Positions 11,320 through 23,135 of a DNA stretch of 64,000 nucleotides are shown here, piece by piece; position 1 is the first letter of the stretch, and each line of letters opens with the position of its first letter. A program made the translations under genes and the position numbers. The notes under the pieces are model-generated. The model was not told where the DNA came from and searched no databases. It worked only from the letters and a program-made list of their open reading frames with translations. The DNA is from Cristatella mucedo (Eukaryota; Bryozoa; Phylactolaemata; Cristatellidae): the NCBI GenBank assembly GCA_009760855.2, contig WPIO01000155.1:124001-188000 (forward strand), given 5' to 3'.

Positions 11320-14140
11320 CCCTAACTCGAAGCAGTCTTTTGAATCAATTGTCTTGGTCTTATCCGAAAAGAAGCTACCGATAGTGGCAGTAGTTTATCG
11401 CCCACCAGGTACCAAATCCTCCTTTATCTCAGATTTCTCCGATCTCATTTCGATTCTGCGTGCAAGAAATCGATCCTTTCTCGTTATGGATGATTTTAAC
11501 GTTCACTTTGATAACTTATCTGACGCTTTCAGCACCGAATTTCGTAAATTGACTGACTCACTGTCTCTTGTGGCTCATGTGCATGGCCTTACTCACATCA
11601 AGGGTCACACACTCGACCAGATTTTTTCATACAACTGCACTTTGTCATCACCAATTATTACCAAATTCTGCTTATCTGACCACATGCAGATCTCATTCAA
11701 TCTACAGTGTGTGCCCACCTCCTCCTCTAAAATAACCTGTGAATCGCGAAACCTCAAGACCCTTGACATCGATGCTGTCCGTGCGAGAATATCTGCTTCA
11801 CCTCTGCTGCTCAGTCCTCCCTCAGATCTGTCATCATCGGTAGATAGCTACAACACGACACTAGCTGACATGCTCGACGAGTTTGCACCTCTGACAAAGC
11901 ACACTGTCCGGCCCCCCCTGCCCAGACGGCCAATGGTATACCACAGACAATAAACTAGCCAGGCCTAGTAAGCGAAAGCTTGAAAAAGCATACAAAAGAT
12001 CTGGACTGACTGTCCATCGACAGGCACATGAAGACTACTGTAGGTCGTACCAATCGATCCTAGCAAAGGCCGAGTCTAGCTTCTACAGAAACATTGTTGA
12101 ATCACAGATGCACAATCCAAAAATGCTGATGTCGACGATAAACCATCTCCTCAACCGCTCCCAGATTAGCTCCTTACTTGATGATCCTAGTGGTGATCTA
12201 GCCGATCGCTTCTCTCGATTCTTTGTGCAAAAGATAGACAAGATCAGGGAATCCATCCCTGCGATGACAAACTCCCCACTAGAATGCTGTTCCTCGGTTC
12301 CTGGCAGCACCTCAATGTCTACGTTTATGCAGGTCACAAGTGATCTAGTCCTAAAGTTCGTATCTCAATCAAAGAAGACAACAAGTCCTCTGGACCCTAT
12401 TCCCACTGTCCTGCTCCTACGTTGCATTGATCTGCTGCTGCCATGCATAACTAACATCATTAATATGTCATTAGCCTCAGGTCATGTCCCAGCATCTTTC
12501 AAAAAATCTGTAGTCATGCCACTTCTCAAGAAAGCGACACTAGACCAAGAGAATTTAAGCAACTACCGCACAGTCTCCCTTCTACCATTCCTATCAAAGA
12601 CACTGGAACGGGTCGTGGCAGACCAGCTAAATTCATATATCGAAACCTCACACCTTGCTAGTAAGTTCCAGTCTGGCTTTAGAGCTAATCACTCCACAGA
12701 GTCAGCATTGCATAAGGTAGACAACGACCTACTTAGGAATGCAGACATGGGTAGAGTATCTCTGCTTGTTTTGCTCGATCTTTCGGCAGCTTTTGATACC
12801 ATCGATCACAAAGTTCTTCTAGAGCACCTCTCATCTTGCCTGGTCATCACTGGCACTGCTCTGCAGTGGTTCAGGTCCTATCTCTGTAGAAGACTCCAGA
12901 GTATTGACGTGAATGGACAAAGATCATCTGACGTACCTCTGAAATATGGGGTTCCTCAGGGCTCCGTGCTAGGTCCGATTCTTTTCACGGTTTATACTCT
13001 TCCTCTTGCTGATGTGATTGTCAAGCACAACTTAGGCTTTCACTTCTATGCGGATGACACTCAGTTGTACCTTTGCTTTGATCCCTCCCAGCCTTCAAGC
13101 ACCTCAAATTCTCTCAACTGACTTGCTGCATGTATTGATGACATCTGCACATGGATGGCAACAAATTTTCTAAAACTAAACGATGATAAAACTAACTTAC
13201 TAGTTATGGGCAAACCCAGAGTGATACACAAGTTTGAAAGGCTGACAATCAAAATTGGCTCTGTCAGCATACCTCCTGTTGAATCAGCTCGAAATCTAGG
13301 TGTCACATTCCAAAGTGACCTTTCGTTAGACGACCAAATCAGCTCCACAGTCAAATCTGCCTATTTTCAGCTTCATAACATTGCTAAAATTCGGGCTCGT
13401 TTAGATAAGAATATTACGTCCAAGTTGGTCCATGCATTCGTGACATCCCGTCTCGACTTCTGCAACTCACTGTTTAATGGCCTACCGGCATGTGAGATCA
13501 GGCGATTGCAGCTGGTGTAAAACTCTGCAGCTAGGCGTGTCTGTCGTGAGCGTCGCAGCTGCCACATCACACCATTTCTCGCCGACCTGCACAGGCCACC
13601 AGTTAAGCAAAGGATTGACTTCAAGTTTCTGTCGCTCACTTTTAGGTCACTTTATTTTTTGGCTCCAGCCTATCTTTCAGATATACTCCCCCATCAGGCC
13701 TAGCATCGTACCACCTGCTTTTCGGAATCCAACAGTCTAAAAATACCCCGTACAAACCTCAAATCCTTTGGAGACCGTGCATTTAGTTCGCTTGCTCCCA
13801 AAGCCTGGAACTCCCTCCCGGCCTGTGTCAGAACATCCCCTGACCTGACCACATTTAAAAGAAACTTAAAAACACACCTATTTAGGACAGCATTTAGTGG
13901 GTCCCTGTGATTCGTCCCTGATGTGCTTATGGGTGCTGACACTGTGCATGCTGCCACTAACCACATTTGCATGCTGACCCTGTGCATGTCATCCCTAACC
14001 ATATTATTCAGTTGTTTGTTTTTCAAGCATGATTTTACTTACCATTCAATTGCATTTCCCTTTGCAGCAAATGTAAAGCGCCTAGAAAGAGATTAAGTTC
14101 TCTGAGGGCGCTTCATCAAGTGCATTATTATTATTAGTAT
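11320..14140 (+). mobile_element. LINE-A, longest copy: endonuclease plus reverse transcriptase
   Basis: This is the most complete CR1/L2-like non-LTR retrotransposon here. It encodes, in order, the C-terminal half of an APE-type endonuclease (VVYRPPG, DDFNVHFDN, LSDHMQISF; 11370-11710), a basic linker (WYTDNKLARPSKRKLEKAYK, 11935-11995) and the RT. RT motifs are [55 protein letters not shown] and [10 protein letters not shown] (about 12570-13070). The C-terminal region follows to about 13890. It is dead: a frameshift near 11930 separates endonuclease from RT, and stops fall at 13119, 13518 and 13701. The 5' end is missing. The 3' end keeps the untranslated region, hairpin and ATT tail. Confidence 0.9.
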
Positions 14141-14534
14141 TACAACTTATTAAACATACTTTCGGATGTCCTTGGATGCTAGTTGAGCCCCAGATTATGA
14201 CGAATGATATTTTTAATTATCATAATTGAGATTCTCAGTGTCCGCTACTAATCTCTAGCTCAGTCGTAAACTTACTAATTTCTATTGACTATATGTCAAA
14301 AGCGACTCGGGAAGTTTTAAGCATCTGCCTCGAAATCGATTCCTGCCTCGTTACGGGCACTTATGAACTGACACCCGTGCTAATTTTGTCTCACTTGGGT
14401 GCCGCATTGTGGTAGGTGATGACCACGATTCCGCTGCGCTTGCGTCCTTCAAACATCGTACTCTGCCTCGCCATTTTGCCATTTCCACCAGCTAAACGTC
14501 ACGTGACCCATCCCAGCGCTGAAGGTGACTACTA
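14141..14534. other. No feature seen
   Basis: AT-leaning sequence between two LINE copies. No open frame, repeat copy or splice-supported exon was recognised. Confidence 0.4.
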
Positions 14535-15790
14535 CTAATAATAATACTAGGGAAGAGGAATGAATCTTTTTGATGCGGCGCTCTAACAGAGCTCGATATG
14601 TATTCAAGCGCTTTACAACTAATTGCAAGAGAATGCATGACCCGACATTTAATTAAATGCAAGATGTCCTCCTTAGGGTGCATGCAAAAGCACCCAAGCA
14701 TTATGCTCAGTCAAATATACTAGAGCTAAAAGGAAGACGCTTGCAGCCACCGGCTAGCAGGACGCTCGGCTATTAGCATAGAGGCAGGCAGAAAAAAGGC
14801 AAGTCCACCGGGATGCTATCGAAAGCATAAGCAGCTCTCGTCCTTAGTTACAACGCGCACAGTTGTGCAACACACTGACACATAAAAGGAATTCACGCGC
14901 CGGCGGAGCAGAGGCGCGGGTAGATTTTTAGCTTCTTTTTTGACCGTCTTCGAATCAGAAGATGACGTTAAGTCTGCCAGTGGCGAGCTCCAAGCATTTA
15001 GAGCATAGTCACTGACGGCCGCGGTCTCCTAGGGATTCGAAGTTGGTGAGGGGTGTAAACAATCGACCGGAGTTAGAGCGGTGGATACCAGGTCTGATGT
15101 CGAACAAATTCAGATTGGGAGGCCGGAACAAGAGAAAACTTGCAAGCGACAGAATTTTTTAGTCGATACCCTACTTCACAAGTATAGATCGGAGAGCGAT
15201 AGATAGTGTCAAGTGGCCGTTGCAACCCTTACAGCAGGTAATCCTGGCTGCCGAGTTTTGAACAAACTCTAAGCGTTTTGATGCAGGGGGGCAGGGGGAG
15301 ACCTACAAGAGGCGAGTGTGAGAAGTCGAGTCGAGATGTCTCGCATTCACGGACCAGCTTGGGCTGTGGTGTCAATCTAAGCAACTGCCAAATTTTTCAA
15401 TGTAACACATTTGAAAGTAGGCAGACTTGAATGTAAAGCTGACGTGCTTATTAAGAGACAAGTCATTTTAGAGAAGGACGCTCAGATTTCTTGCTGAGGC
15501 TAGTGGTGATTCACCACAGGTCGAGATGATTTGGTGAGTCAGTCTTTAAAGTTTCCGAGTAAAACTTTGTTTGCCTATTATTAGTGCGTTGATTTGAAGT
15601 TATTCAATTTTAGACAGTTTAGCTTCAATCTAAGTGCGAATATCAGCAACGGATTCTGTCAGGTAGCTAAGGGAGTTTGAGACACTTAAAGGCTGACCAC
15701 GATCAAAGCACACGTGCAGCTGCGTGCGTGTCGTATACACGAAAACGAAAGTTTAGCTTGCGATGAGCGATTACAATAACAAAAGAAAGA
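14535..15790 (-). mobile_element. Divergent LINE (type C), degenerate
   Basis: The minus strand follows the LINE-A plan block by block at low similarity. A tail lies at 14535-14700. Then come the segment opposite GAGTTCCAGGC (15000), the AGGTTTG-like block (15050), the TGCCGAGTTTTG block (15250), GTCGAGTCGAGATGTC (15330) and a decayed YADD region near 15720-15760. All frames are broken. The divergence marks it as an older relative of LINE-A. Confidence 0.55.
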
Positions 15791-15827
15791 GGATAAATTG
15801 TTAAAGAAAGTGGGCTTAGGCAGTTTA

Positions 15828-15905
15828 AAATAATAATAATAACAATTGTATAGCAGCCTCAGAGAACTAAATCCTGTTCTAGCCACTATACGTATTTACG
15901 AGCTT
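15828..15905 (-). mobile_element. LINE 3' tail fragment
   Basis: AAT repeats followed by AGCAGCCTCAGAGAACTAAATCCTGTTCTAGCC, a diverged copy of the LINE-A terminal hairpin on the minus strand. Confidence 0.5.
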
Positions 15906-15940
15906 TGGACGTTCCACACGTTAAATGCTCACTGGATATA

Positions 15941-15973
15941 TATATATAACGATTTATTGAAGATTTTTAACTA

Positions 15974-16032
<59 letters not shown>
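15941..16032. repeat. (TA)n microsatellite
   Basis: Two TA runs, a short one at 15941-15952 and a long nearly pure one at about 15975-16032, separated by 22 bases of AT-rich sequence. Confidence 0.95.
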
Positions 16033-16034
<2 letters not shown>

Positions 16035-16035
<1 letters not shown>

Positions 16036-16900
16036 TAGGCGGCGGTGCCCTGTCCTGCTGGGCTCGAGCGTGCTACCCGGACCTCCAGGTTCCGGAACAG
16101 GGACCGCACGGCTTCCAAGCCGGTAATTGCGTCGGAGACGCAGTGCTCACTTTATGCCATCCTCTTCGCGAGTGGGATGCCGAGATCAGTCAGGCAAGCT
16201 TCATTGTTTGGCCACCAGCTGTCGAGAGCCCCGACCACGAAGGGCCTCACCAATGCCGACAGGTAGGCGGAACGCGGAATATGCAAGCCATAGCGGTGAG
16301 CGTGATGTCCAGCTCCACCCGGACCTTGGATACTTGTTGCCTTGCGTGCGTCACCGCATCGCCGTAGCACGCCTGCACCCATCTAGATGCATAACTCGGC
16401 GAGACCGGGAGCGTCCTACACCACAACTTGTCAGCCAATTTTTTTACCCAAGAGCCTTGGTGAACTCTCGTCACCGCACATCCGGCCATAACCACAGGTC
16501 AGTCCCCGACTCAGCCGGCGACCACACCACGCCACGGCCGCCCCGTCCAAGCCAACCGAACCTAGCTTGTAACAATCGCACGGCACAGCTTGTAAACGTC
16601 CTGGGGTATGCCCGATTCCTAACGGCAGCCCCTGACAGTATGCCCAGGCGCGCTTGGTACACTAACCGCCAGGCCCGGAACGACAGGCCGTGGTCATGGA
16701 GCGACTATGGGTGGCGAATCTGTCCGTGGCCAGGCAGCGCCCGACCCTGCCCTGTGCAGGTTGGGCCGCCAAAGCACGGTCTTTCACAAGCCTGGCGAAC
16801 TCCAGCAGCTTTGCGATGACCACTCGCGGCACGACCAGCGCTTGATGCAGTCAGGGTCGTGGACAGTATATACAATTTGGTTTCAATCGGTCTCTAATCT
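16035..16900 (-). mobile_element. R2-like non-LTR retrotransposon remnant (endonuclease end)
   Basis: The minus strand contains FVVGALDSWWPNNE (about 16245-16195). I recognise this as the block near the C-terminal restriction-like endonuclease end of R2/NeSL-type retrotransposons, where a VVGALGSWDPxN-like pattern is typical. Neighbouring frames (16495-16247 and 16662-16471) appear to continue it with shifts. The local GC content is clearly higher than the flanks. It belongs to a different LINE lineage from LINE-A and is dead. Exact ends are uncertain. Confidence 0.45.
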
Positions 16901-16984
16901 CTGAATTCTCTCACTGAGATTAGACCTAAACCGTTCTAACGCTGAGCCTGAGAGTCCCAAAAGAAGACAGGTGCTCAGCAATTA

Positions 16985-17110
16985 AATGGCATCTAAATTT
17001 AGAAGATTTAACTTCATCATTTATACAACGGACGGCAGAGCCTGGCGCCTACCGCTTGCAGTGGGCAGGCAATAAAGCCTGTTTCAGTAATAGAGCCCCC
17101 ACGAGCTGGT
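16985..17110 (-). mobile_element. Possible degenerate SINE body
   Basis: TTATACAACGGACGGCAGAGCC followed by CTACCGCTTGCAGTGGGC resembles the minus-strand SINE body. No clear B box or tail remains. Confidence 0.3.
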
Positions 17111-18034
17111 TTATTAAGTAAGAGCACGCAAAGCTTATGCTAAAACCTAGAGAAGGATTTCGTAATTAATTGTTTCAGAAGATGTAGATAGGTCCAGCAC
17201 TTTAAAAGACGAGACTCCACCTACGTTAGTCTTATTGTAAGGTGGCGCTCTGACAGCAAATAAGCGTCGGTACAGAAACACCTTCGTGTCCGAGAACAAC
17301 TGTATATTTTGGTTCGCAGTGCGACGTATCACGACCCGTCCTCTGCTGCGCCCACGTTCTCACTGCCGCCTTCTCTGCAGGCCGTGACTCATCCCCGTAA
17401 AACGTCAACTCATTAAACCATTACCCATATAAACCATAAAACCCGCAATAAACCATAAAACCGCAGTTATGACTCTGCGATCCTCGCCAGTTTCCAGTAG
17501 CGGCATGCCGCGCGCAACGATCTGAGACTTGAAGCTCGCAATACGCGAAGGATAACGACACAGCGCACGATATCCTCCACGCTGTGCGAACAGAGAAACA
17601 CCGTCATAGAAAAAGCGGAAACAATAGCCTTCATATTACGATCAAAACCGCACGTGACGTCGTCCGGCTTACAGCTGCTCGTGCTCTGCCTTAGGACTCG
17701 CCGACCGGCCGAACGTTTCTTCAAGAGAGCGATTACTTGAAGGAAGTGATTGCGGCCAGGCCCTTGCCTTATATAATGGCAAGGTCGCAAGTCATACAAG
17801 ATTCCCATTCATGCATGAACATAAATCTCGCTGGTCACGAGCCTTGGCTCTTACCGGCTATTACATAAGCGGCTCACCGCTAGCCGTGAGACAAGGTTCA
17901 GTCACCAGTGTTCGTCGCGCGCGCGTCAGCTGAGACAGGCGCCATCACGAGCGTTGTGTTTGGCGGCCTCGTTCTATTCGGACGTGGAGGCTGCACCGCG
18001 TTCGTAACACATTATGCCTGAAGCAATGCTGACA
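17111..18034. other. Unassigned sequence
   Basis: A 113-codon minus frame (17808-17467) and shorter frames show no motif I recognise. A short imperfect duplication, CCATATAAACCATAAAACC / CAATAAACCATAAAACC, lies at 17427-17462. Nothing else is supported. Confidence 0.35.
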
Positions 18035-18190
18035 CTGTGGGTTGATTTGTTATGAAGCCTCAGTGGAACTTACTTGCTAGGTTTAAGCTTGGCATTAGGA
18101 TTTAATTGGTCAGCTATTACTCGTTCCAGAGCCTTCGATAGGAACGGTAGTAGGTTGACTGGGCTGAGGCTGCTTAAGGGCAAATTTCGA
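18035..18190 (-). mobile_element. LINE-A fragment (RT finger region)
   Basis: The segment AACTTACTTGCTAGG...CGTTCCAGAGCCTTCGATAGGAACGGTAG matches 48520-48610 of the minus-strand LINE-A copy. It corresponds to the RT region around the VLERVVADQL and SKFQSGF motifs. Confidence 0.6.
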
Positions 18191-20265
18191 AAAAAAACGG
18201 GAGAAATTGTGTTCAAAAACCGAATATTTGCTTATGGTACCTTTCAAAAGACAGACATGTTGGAAATTGGATCTGAAGTTTTTAAAATGTCCATATTTAA
18301 GGGCAAATTGCTACGCTAGCAATGTCTAATTCGGGTGCCACTGGAAGCGAAATGGCCAGAAATGATAAATTCACCGATCTTTGCATCATAAGTGACATGC
18401 CCTGGCTTGCTGAAACTAGCTACATTGAGGTAAATGTTCGCAGCTTGTTGGGGTGCATGCTTGTGTGACTTGTAACCATCTTCATTTATTATACAGCTTC
18501 CCGCCTTGTATATTCCACAACTCGGCCAAAACTTAACAGGGCAGTTTGAGATTTGACATTCGAGTTCGGCTAAGCTGGAGGATCAGTGCAGGATTTATTA
18601 GTGATTTTGGTTCGACCAGTATCGATATTCACACCCACAATTGCAGAAGATAAAGCTCTAGGCTGTTTTATGACTTTCATAGCAATACTTATTCAACCAA
18701 AATCAAAACTAAACTTCTTCGGGGATTTACAAGCACATGTAAACTCGCATTTAAAATTTAACGTTTATCTGTTGAAGACTCGCCATTTTATTGCGTAGGC
18801 TATGCAGGGCAGCCTCGTCGAGCAGCCTGAGTCGGAGCCGGGGGTGGGGGGCAATTGCCCTCTGACCCCTGGAGAGAGCCAAGTACTTAAATCCTTGGAC
18901 AAATGTGTCCATGCCAAAGGGGGCTGTAGCTGTGCGGAGACGCGATGGGAAAGAGGCGAAAATATTGTCAATTTTTTCATGAACGGTTTTAATGTGCTAC
19001 CTACGTCATTACGCCTGAAGGAGCCAGCAGCTTCTTTGCCCCTCCCCCAACCTGAAAATCCGGGCTCCGCCGCCGCCTCTGGCAGCAGGTAATATAGGCA
19101 GCTCAGGAAGAGATCCGGAGGCTTGGGGTTTTGAGAACTAAAAGTCTTCTCAAACTGGGAGATTAACTTTGAGATAGTCAATGCAGGGGCAGAATTAAAA
19201 TTGAACGTCGATGAAGCCATGGAGAACTAGACGAAGACTCTAGGGTGGATTTTTTCCTAGAGTGAAGTTTTCCTCGAAGCTCATAGTTTTTTTTAGTGGA
19301 CGTCTTCACCAAATATCTAGTCTTGTATTTTGGTGCAATTACACTCCATTGGCGCTCGTTGGAAAAGAATCTGGTGGCTCGGCAGCCAATGCCTACCGTC
19401 GTCACACATGAGCATGTGCAGTGTTGCTGTCGCTCTTAAAAGCCGCGGCAATTAAGATGACGTCATTCTGGACAGTCTCACAAAGCGAACGGTTGGTTCG
19501 TCGTGGTTCGTTCCTGGTATTTAGGAGGTTTCACGTCGCGCAACAAAGAAAAGGAGGAAGCACAGCCTGTGCGAAGGATGGTCTAGAAAGGGATTGCAGC
19601 GGAACTAGCCTCACGTGACTTCGGGAAGTGGCTGGAAGGGGACGCTGGGAGAAGGAACGAGTCAGTAGCGCGAGAAAGGATAAATGGAGCGAAAGACTCG
19701 TGGTAGTTCGACGTTGCCAGTCTAGAGCCTGCCAAGCGACAGCTTTTCTCGCCACCATTCCTGAGCACAAGAAAACGATAAGCTAGTCTGTAGATGCTCG
19801 AAGCGTGTGCATCAGTTCGGCTGGCTATGAACGAGTCAAGCCATGATCCGTTTAAGCGGTCGGAGTAAGAGTTTTTCATTCGCATTCGTTAATCAGCAGC
19901 CTCCGCCGCTGCTTCAGCGAAAATGAGATTTCTGGCGAGTTTCCTGGATTAAAGATAGGTCCCCTCAGCAATCCCGTTTAATTGTAACTTGTAGAGGCTT
20001 GTGGGAAGTTTTGGCCGGATTGCCCGAGAACCTATTTCAAAGGTCAAGCCTATGGATAGCCAGCGAGCGCCGGCGACGAAGTCTACAGCTGGCCACGCCC
20101 ATCGCGATGGGCAGCTGTCCTCGATTGATGAGGAGAAACGTTAGACTTGGCTGAAAGCATGACAGGAAGCGTGGTGGAGGAGGTAGCGAGCAAAGTCTCA
20201 AGAGTCCGTCTGGCCGTTCACTCGCGCCTCGTTCTCACGCGAAAAGTGATCTCGTTCTCCCAGCT
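18191..20265. other. Unassigned sequence upstream of the ZNF839-like gene
   Basis: Several 70-150 codon frames on both strands (such as 19220-18765 minus) show no domain, and they overlap on opposite strands. No duplicated copy elsewhere in the window was recognised and no splice-supported exon is seen. Confidence 0.35.
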
Positions 20266-20269
20266 GCCA

Positions 20270-20530
20270 CTCCTACTGACGTCTTGCGAGCAAGTGATGC
20301 CTTTCGACGCGGTTTGCGAATCGCGGTGCAGCATTTACACGCACTACGTCGACTGCTCTCCTCGTGCGCAGCCAAGCTTCTCGCTCGAGATGAAGTCCGT
20401 TGGCTACAGTATACCTACCGGAGACGGCTCAGCCTTTGAGTGCGCCTTCGAGAGCTTTCCTGCGTGGCACCCACTTAGTCTCGCGTGGCTTTGCTTGAGC
20501 TACAGGCGGAAATGCATCCCTCAGATAGCG
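20270..20530 (+). mobile_element. LINE-B fragment (C-terminal coding end), degenerate
   Basis: A + frame reads SFSLEMKSVGYSIPTG...FECAFESFPAWHP. This aligns with the LINE-B C-terminus (FSLLRETKSVGYRMRTE...CECAIQNSPAYHP) seen at 60025-60200 minus and 62040-62140 plus. Confidence 0.55.
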
Positions 20531-20734
20531 GGCCTGCCCTAACCCCCAAGGCACCAACTAGCACAAACCCTCAAGATGCGAAAAGAGCTTCAGCTTCCCG
20601 AAGGTTTTGTGAGGATGCGGGGGGGGGGGCTCTCGGGACTGCAGCTATATGGTGATATGTGGAACGCGACAAGTGAGTAGCCAGTGCTTCGAGGCGTACT
20701 GACACAGCTACGCCGGGCTATACAACCGGTTCTA

Positions 20735-20848
20735 CGACCGTCCGATCGTGCTTCCTTTTGCAGAAAATGTAAAGCGCAAAGAAATAGATTGAGTTCTCTG
20801 AGGGCGCTTTATCAAGTGCGTTATTACTATTATTATTACGACGGCGCG
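20735..20848 (+). mobile_element. LINE-A 3' tail fragment just upstream of a gene
   Basis: The terminal hairpin (AATAGATTGAGTTCTCTGAGGGCGC) and an ATT-type tail are present with about 30 bases of preceding sequence. It ends about 290 bp before the ATG of the ZNF839-like gene, so it lies in or beside that gene's promoter. Confidence 0.75.
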
Positions 20849-20849
20849 G

Positions 20850-21140
20850 AGCTGGCAAGGGCGGGGCAGAGGGGCGGGCGCTTGCAGCGGGACTGGGCGG
20901 GCGACCGACCACCGGATGCGTTATTGTCACGTGAGAGGATCCGAACCTTCCTCCACGCAGTCGAGCGGTCTCTTGAAGTTCGCGCCAAAGTCTTGGTTAT
21001 CTCGGCCTTCTGCTGGGTAGCGACTTCCGTGTGCCGTTAAAGTCTTTACTGATATGTGGAATCCCGCGTAACGCTATTCCGACGATTATCAGGTGAGCCG
21101 CGCGCTATTTTATCGGTATTGTGTCACCGGCCGGCCAGCC
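20850..21140 (+). promoter_or_regulatory. Probable promoter and 5' UTR of the ZNF839-like gene
   Basis: CpG-rich DNA begins here and continues through exon 1. A CACGTG E-box palindrome is present near 20928. No TATA box is visible, as expected for a CpG-type promoter. A strong donor-like site, CAG|GTGAGC, at 21093 could mark an alternative 5' UTR exon, but no matching acceptor is close. The start site cannot be fixed from sequence alone. Confidence 0.4.
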
Positions 21141-21817
21141 ATGGCCGACGACATGCAACATGGTTTACCCGGCGGCAGTATGGATAGCGTGGACATGCTG
21201 TCTCAACACGGCCTGCATAGCGCCGCTGTGACCGAGTACGCGAGCGCCGCTGCGACCGAGTACACGGACGGTGAAGTCAACGACGATATACTGCAGCAGG
21301 CGCTAGCGGAAGCGTCTGCGAATAACAGTTTCTATCACGATTCTTTGAACTCAAATAACAACGCGCCGGGCGACTCGACGGTGAACTCGGAAATGTACGC
21401 GGCCGTGCCCGACCAGGCAGTCGCGTGCGCCGGCTCGCTGCTGGTCGAGCAGCACGCCGGCGGCGGCGCGCCGGGGGAGGCGTTCGCCGACGCCCCGCTA
21501 GGCTCGCGGGCCAACCCCATCAGGATAATTCAGCAAGGCAACCAGTACACTTCGATGCAGCACCTGATGCCCGAACAGCTGACGCAGATAATGCAAGTGC
21601 TGCAGCAGCAGCAGGTCGCGCGCGCCGTCGGCGGCTCGACCGTCATGCTCCAGTCCGACAGCAACTCGAGGGTCGTCTATCGCATCATATACCCCAACGA
21701 CGCGAACAAGGCCATGCAGCCGCCTGCCGCGACGACGTCAGAAGGCCTGGCCGCAGCGCCTCTGCCGCCTCGCACCGGGCAGCTTCGGGCGGCGGCCGGC
21801 GCTCGGAAGATTCGCAG
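21141..21817 (+). CDS. ZNF839: ZNF839-like, coding exon 1 (Q-rich N-terminus)
   Basis: The ATG at 21141 sits in a good Kozak context (CCAGCCATGG). The open frame continues from an upstream GTG, but this is the first ATG in it. Residues 1-225 include a region rich in small and acidic residues, then NPIRIIQQGNQYTSMQHL and the glutamine-rich EQLTQIMQVLQQQQVA, a probable helix. The exon ends at CGCAG|GTGGGT after two bases of a codon. The frame stays open to 22463 only because intron 1 starts in GC-rich DNA. Reading through would add low-complexity sequence with no family resemblance. Confidence 0.75.
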
Positions 21818-21839
21818 GTGGGTGATGCTAGCGAGCGAA

Positions 21840-21900
21840 CGAACGAACGAGCGAGCTTTTTCGCTCGTTGGCTGGCTGGCTGGCTGGCTGGCTGGCTTCT
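21840..21900. repeat. Short tandem repeats (GAAC)n and (GGCT)n
   Basis: Tetranucleotide runs, GAACGAACGAACGA near 21837 and GGCTGGCTGGCTGGCTGG near 21872, lie at the start of intron 1. Confidence 0.85.
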
Positions 21901-22330
21901 TCTTAGCAGTAATGCTGCAGCACGGAGCTTGCTTCGTCGTCTTCCAACCTTTTTTTCGCGCGACTGCAGAAAGCGAAAGCGAGCGGCCGCCGACGAGTGG
22001 GAGCAAGCGTCAGATGGCGAGTGGGTGGCAGCCGAAAGCGGCTCGGACGACTCGCGTCTGCTTGCGGTCGCAGCAGCCGCGGCTGCAATCGGCGGCGAGG
22101 CCGGCGAGGCGCTCAGCAGGGAAGAAAAGGAGGAGCGGAAGAAGCATCGGCCGCGCACGAGGCAAGCAGTGGCGTTCTGCCGCGAGGCCCAGAGGCCGGC
22201 GGGGAGACGTAGCCACTCTCCTACACGTCGCCGAGCGGGCGCTGGCTGGCTGCTCACCGCACTGCCGGCGGCCGACTCCTCTCTGCTGGCTCGGGGCAGT
22301 GCACGTGCCGGCCGGTGCAGGCTGCTTGCT

Positions 22331-22388
22331 CCCCCCCCCCCCCGCCTCTCCTATCTATGCTGTTTGTGACGACGGGGGGGGGGGGGGG
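22331..22388. repeat. C13 and G15 homopolymer pair in inverted arrangement
   Basis: Thirteen C at 22331-22343 and fifteen G at 22374-22388 are separated by 30 bases, inside intron 1. They could pair as a GC-only hairpin, or the G run could form a quadruplex. Confidence 0.85.
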
Positions 22389-22711
22389 ATGAAGTGGGTC
22401 TGGCTGCCGAGTTCGTTCCTTTTGCCCATCACTTTCTTGATAGTGCGCGGAGGCCCCTGTTGATGTGTGCTCGAGGAAGATGCTTCGTAGACCCAGTTTC
22501 GAGTGCCAGGATTTGTGCTGCACGAGTGTCAGCTCCGCGTCGGTGTCATTGCTGCTTGGGCGGGCAGCTCTGCTGCATGCCCTTCGATGCCGCCGGACTG
22601 TGAATGCTCAGCCTCTGCGCTTGTGTTAGCTCGCTGGCGGAAGCCGCCGATGCTTTGCACTAGGCAGCAAGGAATAGCAGTAGTTGAGTGCTGCTGTCGA
22701 TGCTGCCACTG

Positions 22712-23135
22712 ATTATAATAATAGCAATACACTTGATAAAGTGTGTCCTCAGAGAACTCAACCTCTTTCTAGGCGCTTTACATTTGCTGCAAAGGAAGCA
22801 TGGTCGTACGTTTAGTGGTAGCATGCTCAATAAACAACAAGAGTAACACGGTTAGGGGTGACATGCACAGGGTCAGTATGCAAATGTGGTTAGTGGCAGC
22901 ATGCACAGTGTCAGCTCGTCTAAGCACATAAAGGATGAATCGCAGGGACCGACTAAATTCTGTGATTAATAGATGGTATTTTAGTTTTTTTTTAATGTTG
23001 TTAAGTCATGGGGATGTCTTCATGCAAGTCGGGAGTGAGTTCCAGGCTTTGGGACCATATGAACTAAGACACGGTCTCCGAAGAATTTGAGGTTTGTACG
23101 GGGTATAGGTATACAATTAGATCCGAAAAGATTGA
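22712..23135 (-). mobile_element. LINE-A 3' fragment in intron 1
   Basis: The minus-strand tail and hairpin (22712-22790) are followed by the complete 3' untranslated stretch. The end of the coding region (opposite GAGTTCCAGGCTTTGGGA) follows and fades near 23130. It is antisense to the host gene. Confidence 0.75.

Noticed and set aside
21818-22463. Continuation of the first ZNF839-like exon as a 456-codon open frame.
   Set aside because: It is GC-rich intron reading through (WLAGWLAG repeats, Arg-rich sequence). The donor at 21818 joins in phase to exon 2, which carries the conserved box.
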